This document shows, in pieces, positions 1 through 6,527 of a DNA stretch of 13,310 nt. The stretch lies in the NCBI GenBank assembly GCA_934157205.1, contig CAKPHJ010000031.1:1-13310 (forward strand). Direction: 5' to 3'. The notes under the pieces are model-generated. The model made no database searches and had not been told where the DNA came from. It saw nothing but the letters and a program-made list of their open reading frames with translations. The stretch's first letter is position 1; every line of letters begins with the position of its first letter. Made by a program: the position numbers and the translations under genes. The DNA comes from an uncultured Clostridia bacterium. Its GTDB lineage: Bacteria > Bacillota > Clostridia > TANB77 > CAG-508.

Positions 1-12
1 TAATTTTTAAAT

Positions 13-143
13 TCAATGACGAATGTGCATGGAAAAATTTTAGAAATTCTTACGAAATTTTCTGGAAAGAGTTCGCGTATAGCGGAAGGGTGCCAGAAAA
101 TAAGTTAGAATTTCTTATATTTTGTAATAAGCCGAGGAATTGA
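13..143 (+). other. Unidentified structured region, possible non-coding RNA or end of an upstream gene
   Basis: This stretch is visibly less AT-rich than its surroundings and folds on paper into a long rod. AGAAATTCT (42-50) pairs perfectly with 107-115, and ATTTTCTGG (57-65) pairs perfectly with 93-101. A flanking AAAAT/ATTTT pair (34-38/119-123) and a possible closing TCAAT/ATTGA (13-17/139-143) extend it. The apical loop has a small TTCGC/GCGGA hairpin (72-76/82-86). No riboswitch, T-box, tmRNA, SRP or RNase P signature is recognisable. A competing reading is the C-terminal 45 or so codons of an ORF running in from the left and ending at TGA 141-143. It has no start in the window and its codon choice (GCG, AGG, CCG, TTC) is unlike the neighbouring genes, so a structured RNA or dispersed repeat is preferred. 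The strand is assumed. Confidence 0.35.
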
Positions 144-237
144 TATTTAAAAATTATATTTCAATGTTTTTAGTAAGTAAAGTAATAAAAAACTTTTATT
201 TTGCAACTATAAAAATAATATATAATAAATCATTACC

Positions 238-266
238 TTGATATTTTTGAAATGATAGAATATAAT
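238..266 (+). promoter_or_regulatory. Sigma-A promoter of the PBP operon
   Basis: TTGATA (238-243) and TATAAT (261-266) are separated by exactly 17 bases, nearly ideal for a housekeeping sigma factor. Transcription should begin near 273, giving a leader of about 30 bases. That leader ends in AAGAAGG (291-297), five bases before the ATG at 303. Confidence 0.75.
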
Positions 267-302
267 GTAAACATAAATGTAATATAAAGAAAGAAGGTAA
301 AA

Positions 303-1700
303 ATGTTTAATAAAAAAAATAAAAAAATAAAAAAATCTGAAGACAACAGTGAAAATTATATACCAAAAGCATTTAAAAAGGAAAAATTACATAAAAAATC
401 AGATGAAATAGAAAATGATTTTAATACAAATAAAAAAGTAAAAAATAAACACAAAAAATTAAGAAAATTTATAGCTATAATAATTATTATATTTTTAGTT
501 ATTGGAGGAATAACTTTAGGAGTATCTACACATAGATGGAAAACAATTGCAAAGGAAATGATAAAAAATGAAAATTCTGTTGTTAAAGATACAGAAGATA
601 GTACCATTGCAAATTTAGGAGCTGAAAGAAAAATAAGTAAAATTAAATTAGAAAATATGCCTTCTAATTTAAAAGATGCATATATTTCAATAGAAGATGA
701 AAGATTTTATAAGCATCATGGTGTTGATATAAAAAGAACAAGTGCAGCAATTGCTTCATATATATTTCATTTTGGTTCATCATCTTATGGTGGAAGTACA
801 ATTACACAACAATTAGTTAAAAATTTAACAGGAGATTCAACAGATAGTATAACAAGAAAAATAAAAGAATGGTGGAAGGCATGGCAATTAGAAACATGTT
901 TAAGTAAAGATGAAATATTAGAGGCATATTTAAATATTATTTATGTTGGACCTAATATGTATGGAGTAGAAACCGCTTCTGAGTATTATTTTAGTAAAAG
1001 TACTAATAACTTGTCTTTGGAAGAATGTGCATTTTTAGCAGGTATTAACAATTCACCAAATTCTTATAATCCATTTGATGAAAAAGACAATTCAGAAAAA
1101 ATAAAAAAGAGAACAAAAACAGTACTTGCAAAAATGTTAGAATTAAAAAAAATAAATCAATCAGATTATGAACAAGCAATAAAAAATGTAGATGACGGAC
1201 TTAAATTTAAAAAAGGACAAATACAAGCAAAAAGTGATGGAGTATATTCTTACCATACTGATGCATTAATTTCTGAAATTACAGCAGATATTTCAAAAAA
1301 ATATAAAATTTCAGATACTTTTGCAACAAATTATATAAATATGGCAGGATTAACTATAAGTAGTACTCAAAATTCAAAAATACAGAGTCAAACAGAACAA
1401 GAGTTTGAAAAAAGCAAATATAGCTTAAAATCTAAAAATAATGGAGATTCATCACAGGCAGCTATGGTAATAATTGACCATAAAACAGGAAATGTTGTTG
1501 CCTGTACAGGAGGTCTTGGCAAAAAAGATAAAGCAAGATCTTTAAATAGAGCAACACAAAGTATAAGGCAAACAGGTTCGGCAATAAAGCCTATTGCTGT
1601 ATTAGCACCAGCAATAGATAAAAAAATAATAACTGCTTCATCTATATTTGATGACACTGAACAAGATTTTGCTGACCGGATATCATCCAACAGATTATAG
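303..1700 (+). CDS. Class A penicillin-binding protein, N-terminal part (transglycosylase plus start of transpeptidase), frameshifted
   Basis: This is a bifunctional peptidoglycan synthase (PBP1A type) that polymerises lipid II glycan strands and cross-links stem peptides outside the membrane. A Lys-rich cytoplasmic tail (residues 1-55) is followed by one membrane anchor (about 56-76). The GT51 glycosyltransferase domain has EDERFYKHHG (131-140, catalytic Glu131), GGSTITQQLVKN (163-174), RKIKEWW (185-191) and EAYLN (207-211). The transpeptidase domain begins near residue 384 and contains the active-site TGSAIKP, with Ser426 and Lys429 of SxxK. The reading frame then leaves the family after about residue 456 and stops at TAG 1698-1700. 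The rest of the protein continues in another frame. The start is set by AAGAAGG five bases upstream. If the break is real, this fragment could retain glycosyltransferase activity but lacks the SxN and KTG motifs needed for cross-linking. Confidence 0.88.
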   Translation: MFNKKNKKIKKSEDNSENYIPKAFKKEKLHKKSDEIENDFNTNKKVKNKHKKLRKFIAIIIIIFLVIGGITLGVSTHRWKTIAKEMIKNENSVVKDTEDSTIANLGAERKISKIKLENMPSNLKDAYISIEDERFYKHHGVDIKRTSAAIASYIFHFGSSSYGGSTITQQLVKNLTGDSTDSITRKIKEWWKAWQLETCLSKDEILEAYLNIIYVGPNMYGVETASEYYFSKSTNNLSLEECAFLAGINNSPNSYNPFDEKDNSEKIKKRTKTVLAKMLELKKINQSDYEQAIKNVDDGLKFKKGQIQAKSDGVYSYHTDALISEITADISKKYKISDTFATNYINMAGLTISSTQNSKIQSQTEQEFEKSKYSLKSKNNGDSSQAAMVIIDHKTGNVVACTGGLGKKDKARSLNRATQSIRQTGSAIKPIAVLAPAIDKKIITASSIFDDTEQDFADRISSNRL

Positions 1701-2838
1701 TAACCAGCTTGGAAAAATAACAGTAAGAAGAGCTGTAGAATCATCTCAAAATATACCATTTGTTGAAATTATGCAAAAATTAAAACCTAGTAATGCAATA
1801 AAATATTTAGAAAAAATGGGAATAACAACCTTAACAAAAGAAGATAATACATTAGTTTTATCATTAGGTGGACTGCAAAAAGGAATTAGTCCATTAGAAA
1901 TGGCTGGAGCATATAGTACAATTGCAAATGATGGAGTTTATATAGAACCTACATTTTATACAAAAATAGAAAATAATTCTGGAAAGAAAATATTAACTAG
2001 TAAACAAAAAAGAAATAGAGTTTTCTCAAAAGATGTGGCATATATACTTAAAGAAATTTTAACTCAGCCTGTTGTAGGTCAAAACGGAACTGCTGTATAT
2101 TGTAAAATTCAAGGTGTTGATGTATCTGCCAAAACAGGTACAACAGATGAAAACTATGATAGATGGTTATGTGGTTTTACACCATATTATACAGCTGTTA
2201 CATGGTATGGATTTGATCAAAATGAAACAATAGAATATAACAAAAAAAATCCAGCAGGACTTTTGTGGGCAAATGTTATGTCTAGAATTCACACAGGATT
2301 AAAGAGTGCAAAATATGAAAAACCTAGTACTGTAGCCCAAGTAACTGTATGTTCAAAAACTGGCGAAAGAGCAACAACATCATGTCCAAATACATATACT
2401 GAATATTTCTTATTTTCAACAGTACCAGAGCTATGTAAAGAACATTCGGGAAGTGAAGTAGATAAAACTAATAACTCTAATTCAAATATTGGAAATAAAG
2501 TTCAAGAGGTTGTAGAAGGAATTACAAATGACATAGATGCAGAAGATCCACAAGAAAAAAATAAGGTAAATAATACTACTACAAATACAATTAAAAGCAA
2601 CACAACCAATACAAATAAAAATAATAAAACCAATACAACAATAACAAATAATACAGTAAAGAATAATAACACAAATACAAATACTAATACTAGTACAACT
2701 AACACTACAAATACTACTAATACAACTACAAAGAATAATACAAATACAAACAACAATTCAAATCATTCTTCAGAAAATACAAATACTACAGTAAGAAATG
2801 AAACTTCAAATGAAAACACAAATATTGATAACAATTAA
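1648..2838 (+). CDS. Class A penicillin-binding protein, C-terminal part (transpeptidase), frameshifted
   Basis: This continues the protein begun at 303. Family-like sequence begins at GYHPTDYS (about 1678), so the open stretch before it (TTG at 1648) is only frame overlap and has no ribosome binding site of its own. It holds the remaining transpeptidase motifs: SSQN (fragment residues 32-35, the SxN box) and SAKTGTT (160-166, the KTG box). After this comes a short cysteine-containing segment, with VTVCSKTGE and TSCPN followed by ELCKEH, as seen at the C-terminus of clostridial PBPs. The last 90 or so residues are an Asn/Thr-rich tail. With the extra base removed the whole gene would encode about 844 residues, a normal length for class A PBPs with an extended tail. 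The two-component genes follow 25 bases downstream. Confidence 0.85.
   Translation: MMTLNKILLTGYHPTDYSNQLGKITVRRAVESSQNIPFVEIMQKLKPSNAIKYLEKMGITTLTKEDNTLVLSLGGLQKGISPLEMAGAYSTIANDGVYIEPTFYTKIENNSGKKILTSKQKRNRVFSKDVAYILKEILTQPVVGQNGTAVYCKIQGVDVSAKTGTTDENYDRWLCGFTPYYTAVTWYGFDQNETIEYNKKNPAGLLWANVMSRIHTGLKSAKYEKPSTVAQVTVCSKTGERATTSCPNTYTEYFLFSTVPELCKEHSGSEVDKTNNSNSNIGNKVQEVVEGITNDIDAEDPQEKNKVNNTTTNTIKSNTTNTNKNNKTNTTITNNTVKNNNTNTNTNTSTTNTTNTTNTTTKNNTNTNNNSNHSSENTNTTVRNETSNENTNIDNN
1671..1683 (+). other. Frameshift point in the PBP gene
   Basis: Upstream the frame reads DDTEQDFAD and downstream, one frame over, it reads GYHPTDYSNQ. Removing one base, for example one C of the CC at 1676-1677, joins them as DFAD-GYHPTDYS, the expected course of the transpeptidase domain between SxxK and SxN. 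There is no homopolymer run and no CTTTGA-like slippery site, so a real point mutation or a sequence error is likelier than programmed frameshifting. Confidence 0.8.
2563..2838 (+). repeat. Low-complexity Asn/Thr-rich coding repeat in the PBP tail
   Basis: The final part of the PBP is built almost wholly from AAT/AAC, ACA/ACT and some AAA codons, giving irregular runs such as NTNTNTSTTNTTNTTNTT. It would lie outside the membrane after the transpeptidase domain. Such tails are common as disordered wall-spanning linkers in Gram-positive PBPs. The repeat is irregular and has no fixed unit length. Confidence 0.7.
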
Positions 2839-2863
2839 AAAGAAAGGAAAACTATAAATAATT

Positions 2864-3532
2864 ATGAAAAATATATTATTAATAGAAGATAACAAAACAA
2901 TTGTTTTAGGACTACAATATTCACTTGAACAAGAAGGCTTTAGAATAACATCTGCTAATAATTTAGCAGATGGCATTAAAAAGTTTAAAGAAAATACTTT
3001 TGATTTAGTATTATTAGATATATCATTACCAGATGGAAATGGATTTGACATATGTAAAGAAATAAAAAATAGTAAAGAAGATATTCCAGTAATATTTTTA
3101 ACAGCTCAAGATGAAGAAACAAGTGTAGTTCTGGGTCTAGATTTAGGAGCTGATGATTATGTAGTAAAACCTTTTAGAACTAGAGAACTTATTTCACGAA
3201 TTAATTCAGTTTTAAGAAGATATGGAAAAAATGAATATAAAAATATAATACAGTATAGAAATATCAAAATTGATACAATTTCAGCAAAAGTATATAAAGA
3301 CAATAAAGAAATAATTTTTACAAGTTTAGAATATAAAATACTTGTTATGTTATTTAGCAATCAAAATAAATTAATAACAAGAGAACAATTATTAGAAAAA
3401 ATTTGGGATATTGCAGGTAATTTTGTTAATGACAATACACTAACAGTTTATATAAAAAGAATAAGAGAAAAACTAGAAGACGAAAATATTATAAAAACTG
3501 TTAGAGGACTTGGATATAGAATAGGAGATTAA
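2864..3532 (+). CDS. OmpR/PhoB-family response regulator
   Basis: This is a cytoplasmic DNA-binding regulator of a two-component pair. The receiver domain (1-118) has the acidic pair Glu8-Asp9, the phosphoacceptor Asp52 in LVLLDISLPDG, Thr80 and Lys102 in VVKPF. The winged-helix output domain (about 126-222) ends in the characteristic TVRGLGYRIG. The length of 222 residues is typical. The partner kinase follows after 41 bases. The start fits the family (MKNILLIED), but the nearest Shine-Dalgarno, GAAAGGA around 2842-2848, lies about 16 bases upstream, further than usual. The upstream in-frame ATT and ATA codons would be non-canonical alternatives. A likely target is the promoter at 5763-5798, whose 11-bp direct repeats match how PhoB-family proteins bind. 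That link is inference. Confidence 0.93.
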   Translation: MKNILLIEDNKTIVLGLQYSLEQEGFRITSANNLADGIKKFKENTFDLVLLDISLPDGNGFDICKEIKNSKEDIPVIFLTAQDEETSVVLGLDLGADDYVVKPFRTRELISRINSVLRRYGKNEYKNIIQYRNIKIDTISAKVYKDNKEIIFTSLEYKILVMLFSNQNKLITREQLLEKIWDIAGNFVNDNTLTVYIKRIREKLEDENIIKTVRGLGYRIGD

Positions 3533-3573
3533 TTTTAAATATTCATATACTTTAAAGAAAGGAACAATTTGCA

Positions 3574-4809
3574 GTGAAAATATTAAATAATAAAGACTTA
3601 AAATATCTTGTATTAAATATATTTACATTAACAATATTGATTGCAATATTAAATATAGTATTAACTTATAAGCAATATAATGATTTATCACTTATTGTAA
3701 ATAAAAAAATTGCAAGCATAATAGAAACAATAATTAGTGAAAATCCAGAAGTAGATACAAGGAAAATAATTGAACTATTAAATTCGGACGAAAATATTGA
3801 TGAATATAAAAAAGGCGAACAGGAGCTTGAACAATATGGAATAGATATAAATAATGCAAATTCTATAGTAAAAATGCAAAATAAAATGAAAGAAAATTTA
3901 ATAATTAATACAATATTAATCATAGTGTTTTGCATTTTATATTTTATAATTGGTTATTTATATATAAAAAGAAGAGATAAAAAACTAAAAGATATTACTA
4001 AATATATAAACAAAATAAAAGAAAAAAATTATGAATTAAATATTACTGAAAATAATGAAGATGAATTAAGCAATTTAAAAAATGAATTATATAAAATTAC
4101 TGTAATGTTAAAAGAAGAAAGTGAAATATCAAAAAAGGACAAAGAAAATTTAAAAATATTTGTAGAAGATATTTCACACCAATTAAAAACACCTTTAACT
4201 TCAATAACTATTATGTTAGATAATTTAAAAGATAATCCTAATATGAATGATGATACAAAACAAAAGTTTATATTTGAAATAAGTAAACAAATAGATTGGA
4301 TTAATTGGCTTGTTATATCTATGCTGAAATTATCAAAATTAGATGCAAATGTAGTAAATTTTTATGAAGAGAAAGTTAATGTAGAGAAATTTATAAATCA
4401 AATAATTAAAAATTTAGAAATACCAATAGAAATTAAAAATCAAAAAATTGTTATTGAAGGTGACAAAGAAACAACTTTTATTGGTGATTATAAATGGCAA
4501 CAAGAAGCGGTAACAAATATTATAAAAAATTGTATAGAACATAATAAGGAAAATGGAACAATTTTTATAAGTTATGAAGAAAATATTTTATTTACTAAAA
4601 TAACAATACGTGATGAAGGAGAGGGAATAGTAAAAGATGATTTAAAACATATTTTTGAAAGGTTTTATAAAGGTAGAAATTCTTCTGAAAATAGTATTGG
4701 AATAGGTTTAGCATTAGCAAAAGATATTATTGAAAAAAATAATGGATTGATAAATTGTAAATCAGAACTTAATAAAGGTACTGAATTTATAATTAAGTAT
4801 ATGAAGTAA
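3574..4809 (+). CDS. Membrane sensor histidine kinase
   Basis: This is the sensor partner of the preceding response regulator. Two membrane segments (about 10-31 and 109-131) enclose an extracytoplasmic loop of roughly 75 charged residues. A cytoplasmic linker, perhaps a degenerate HAMP with coiled-coil character, runs to about 190. The dimerisation/phosphoacceptor helix contains EDISHQLKTPLTS with His202. The ATPase domain shows the N box NIIKNCIEH (315-323), DEGEG (347-351), FERFYKG (361-367) and GIGLALA (376-382). All catalytic motifs are intact at 411 residues. Translation starts at GTG with AAAGAAAGGA about 10 bases upstream, and no in-frame ATG fits better. The sizeable outer loop differs from the BceS-type kinases, whose two helices are joined by only a few residues, so it may bind its own ligand. 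The signal cannot be told from sequence. Confidence 0.93.
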   Translation: MKILNNKDLKYLVLNIFTLTILIAILNIVLTYKQYNDLSLIVNKKIASIIETIISENPEVDTRKIIELLNSDENIDEYKKGEQELEQYGIDINNANSIVKMQNKMKENLIINTILIIVFCILYFIIGYLYIKRRDKKLKDITKYINKIKEKNYELNITENNEDELSNLKNELYKITVMLKEESEISKKDKENLKIFVEDISHQLKTPLTSITIMLDNLKDNPNMNDDTKQKFIFEISKQIDWINWLVISMLKLSKLDANVVNFYEEKVNVEKFINQIIKNLEIPIEIKNQKIVIEGDKETTFIGDYKWQQEAVTNIIKNCIEHNKENGTIFISYEENILFTKITIRDEGEGIVKDDLKHIFERFYKGRNSSENSIGIGLALAKDIIEKNNGLINCKSELNKGTEFIIKYMK

Positions 4810-4851
4810 AATAAGAATAAATTATAATGAAACGAATAAGGAGGAATATAA

Positions 4852-5709
4852 ATGATTAATTTTACAAATTGCAAAGAAGAACTAAATAATTATAAGGGCT
4901 CTGAAAAAAAGAAAACACTTATATATAAAAATAAAAAATACTTAGTTAAATTTCCAGACCCAATAAAAGAAAAAAATAAAAATATATCATATATAAATAA
5001 TGCATTTTCTGAATATATAGGAAGCAACATTTTTAAAATTGTAGGATTTCCAACTCAAAATACAATTTTAGGAATATACAAATATAATGAAATAGAAAAA
5101 ATAGTATGTGCATGTGAAGACTTTACAGATTCAAATAAAACTTTATATGAATTTGAAAATCTTGCATTAAGTACAAATCCAGATAAAAAAATAGAAACGG
5201 AATTATCTGACATTTTAAATGTATTAGATGAAAATAAAATAATAAATTCATCCAAAATTAAAGAAAAATTTTGGAATATGTTCATTATAGATGCTTTAAT
5301 AGGAAATACAGACAGACACAATGAAAACTGGGGATTTTTAGTAGATAATCAAACTAAAGAAGTAGAATTTGCACCAATATATGATTGTGGTTCTTGCTTA
5401 AATCCGATGATAGATGATAATAAAATAGAAAAATTAAAAGAAAATGAAATAAAAAATTTAGCAATAAATTGTTATTCTTGTTTAAAAGAAAATGGTAAAA
5501 AAATAAATTATATGACATATATAAAAGATGCTATAAATGAAGAATGCAATAAAGCTATTATTAGAGTATTTAAAGATATAAATATTGTTAAAATCAATAA
5601 TTTTATAAGTGAAGTATCTTGTATGTCTAATGTAAGAAAAGAATTTTACAAAAAATTAATTAATATAAGATATAAAATCATAGAAGAGACTTATAATAAA
5701 ATTAATTAA
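4852..5709 (+). CDS. Stand-alone HipA-like serine/threonine kinase
   Basis: This is a predicted cytoplasmic protein kinase of the HipA C-terminal fold. The diagnostic motifs are GNTDRHNENWG (151-161, catalytic Asp154 and metal-binding Asn159) and APIYDCGSCL (174-183, metal-binding Asp178 in the DFG position). YLVKFP (30-35) may supply the ATP-binding lysine and SEYIG (53-57) the conserved helix. At 285 residues it lacks the N-terminal subdomain of classical HipA, and no HipB-like helix-turn-helix antitoxin gene is next to it. This resembles orphan HipA-like kinases such as Helicobacter CtkA more than a toxin-antitoxin pair. It has a strong AAGGAGG site and begins 42 bases after the sensor kinase, so it is probably cotranscribed with the two-component genes. 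Its substrate is unknown; a role in modulating the signalling system or envelope response is only a guess. Confidence 0.82.
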   Translation: MINFTNCKEELNNYKGSEKKKTLIYKNKKYLVKFPDPIKEKNKNISYINNAFSEYIGSNIFKIVGFPTQNTILGIYKYNEIEKIVCACEDFTDSNKTLYEFENLALSTNPDKKIETELSDILNVLDENKIINSSKIKEKFWNMFIIDALIGNTDRHNENWGFLVDNQTKEVEFAPIYDCGSCLNPMIDDNKIEKLKENEIKNLAINCYSCLKENGKKINYMTYIKDAINEECNKAIIRVFKDINIVKINNFISEVSCMSNVRKEFYKKLINIRYKIIEETYNKIN

Positions 5710-5733
5710 AAAAGTTAAAAAAAACTCTTTTAA
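5706..5733 (+). terminator. Weak hairpin terminator after the HipA-like kinase
   Basis: A stem pairs 5706-5716 (TTAAAAAAGTT) with 5723-5733 (AACTCTTTTAA) with one A/C mismatch around an all-A loop. It overlaps the stop codon of the kinase. It is very AU-rich and has no separate T tract beyond CTTTT, so termination may be partial. Confidence 0.3.
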
Positions 5734-5762
5734 TACGTTCAAAGTGACAATATTTATAGTAA

Positions 5763-5782
5763 AAAAGTCACCTAAAAGTCAC
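5763..5782 (+). promoter_or_regulatory. Two 11-bp-spaced direct repeats, likely response-regulator operator
   Basis: AAAAGTCAC occurs at 5763-5771 and again at 5774-5782, an exact 9-base repeat with an 11-bp period, so both copies face the same side of the helix. PhoB/OmpR-family regulators bind such repeats as tandem dimers. The second copy ends 10 bases before a TATACT, so it occupies the -35 position, as in activator-dependent Pho-type promoters. The second copy is also the left half of a perfect odd palindrome, TAAAAGT-C-ACTTTTA (5773-5787). Related AAAGTGAC elements lie at 5741-5748 and 5823-5830. The regulator at 2864-3532 is the natural candidate binder. Confidence 0.55.
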
Positions 5783-5792
5783 TTTTAAAAAT

Positions 5793-5798
5793 TATACT
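5793..5798 (+). promoter_or_regulatory. -10 element of the ABC transporter promoter
   Basis: TATACT stands at the right distance downstream of the direct repeats, and no recognisable -35 hexamer exists 16-18 bases upstream (that place reads ACCTAA). This suggests an activator-dependent promoter with a leader of about 40 bases, in which a further AAAAGTGAC copy (5822-5830) sits just before the ribosome binding site. Confidence 0.5.
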
Positions 5799-5843
5799 AA
5801 ATATACAAAATAAAAATGTTTAAAAGTGACGAAGGGGGAAACT

Positions 5844-6527
5844 ATGGAAATTTTAAGAGTAGAAAATTTAAAAAAAGTTTATGGTAAAGGAGAAAATCAA
5901 GTTAATGCGGTAGATAATATATCGTTTTCAGTTGAAAAGGGAGAATTTATAGCAATAATAGGAGCAAGTGGAAGCGGAAAATCTACATTGCTACATTTAA
6001 TTGGTGGAGTAGATAGACCAACTTCTGGAAAAGTTTTTATAGATGGAAAAGATATATATTCTTTAAATGATGATAATCTCGCTATTTTCAGAAGAAGACA
6101 AATTGGGTTAATATATCAATTTTACAATTTAATACCTGTTTTAAATGTTTCAGAAAATATTACTTTACCAACAAAATTAGATGGTAGAGAAGTTAATGAA
6201 AAAAGATTAAATGATTTATTAAAAACTTTAGGACTTGAAAAAAGAAAATATAATTTGCCAAACCAATTATCAGGAGGACAACAACAAAGGGTTTCTATTG
6301 GTAGAGCTATGATGAATGAGCCTGCATTAATGCTTGCAGATGAACCTACTGGAAACCTAGATTCAAAAGCAAGTGAAGAAATAATTTCATTATTAAGACT
6401 TTCTAATAAAAAATATAATCAAACTGTTATAGTAATAACACATGATGAAAAAATTGCATTAGAAGCTGACAGAGTTATAACAATTGATGATGGAAAAATA
6501 ATTAAAGACGAAAGGACAGGAAAATAA
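5844..6527 (+). CDS. ABC transporter ATP-binding protein (MacB/LolD-like)
   Basis: This is the cytoplasmic ATPase that powers the permease encoded next. All motifs are intact: Walker A GASGSGKST (40-48), Q-loop Gln92 in YQFYNL, signature LSGGQQQR (142-149), Walker B ALMLADEPTG with catalytic Glu167, D-loop NLD (171-173) and H-loop His200. The 227-residue length and the LSGGQQQRVSIGRA and DEPTGNLD wording are typical of the mechanotransmitting MacB/LolCDE/FtsE class used for export or envelope work rather than nutrient uptake. The ATG at 5844 is preferred over an in-frame GTG at 5826 because AGGGGG (5833-5838) lies five bases upstream of it and the protein then begins MEILRVENLKK. The stop overlaps the next start as TAATG, so translation is probably coupled. 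Confidence 0.92.
   Translation: MEILRVENLKKVYGKGENQVNAVDNISFSVEKGEFIAIIGASGSGKSTLLHLIGGVDRPTSGKVFIDGKDIYSLNDDNLAIFRRRQIGLIYQFYNLIPVLNVSENITLPTKLDGREVNEKRLNDLLKTLGLEKRKYNLPNQLSGGQQQRVSIGRAMMNEPALMLADEPTGNLDSKASEEIISLLRLSNKKYNQTVIVITHDEKIALEADRVITIDDGKIIKDERTGK

Noticed and set aside
184..200. AATAAAA/TTTTATT hairpin as a terminator upstream of the PBP promoter
   Set aside because: The stem is seven A-U pairs with a three-base loop and no following T tract; chance pairing is expected in such AT-rich sequence.
201..226. TTGCAA followed by TATAAT as a second PBP promoter
   Set aside because: The spacing is only 14 bases; the pair at 238-266 has consensus spacing and is far better.
2502..2756. 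Minus-strand open frame rich in Val, Leu and Phe
   Set aside because: It is the mirror of the Asn/Thr-rich PBP tail (ATT/TGT-type codons from AAT/ACA) and has no start signals of its own.
4852..5709. HipBA toxin-antitoxin module
   Set aside because: No small helix-turn-helix HipB gene precedes or follows the kinase, and the protein lacks the HipA N-terminal subdomain; only the kinase fold is supported.
5826..5843. GTG at 5826 as the start of the ABC ATPase
   Set aside because: The AGGGGG ribosome binding site lies downstream of it and fits the ATG at 5844; the extra six residues do not belong to the family N-terminus.
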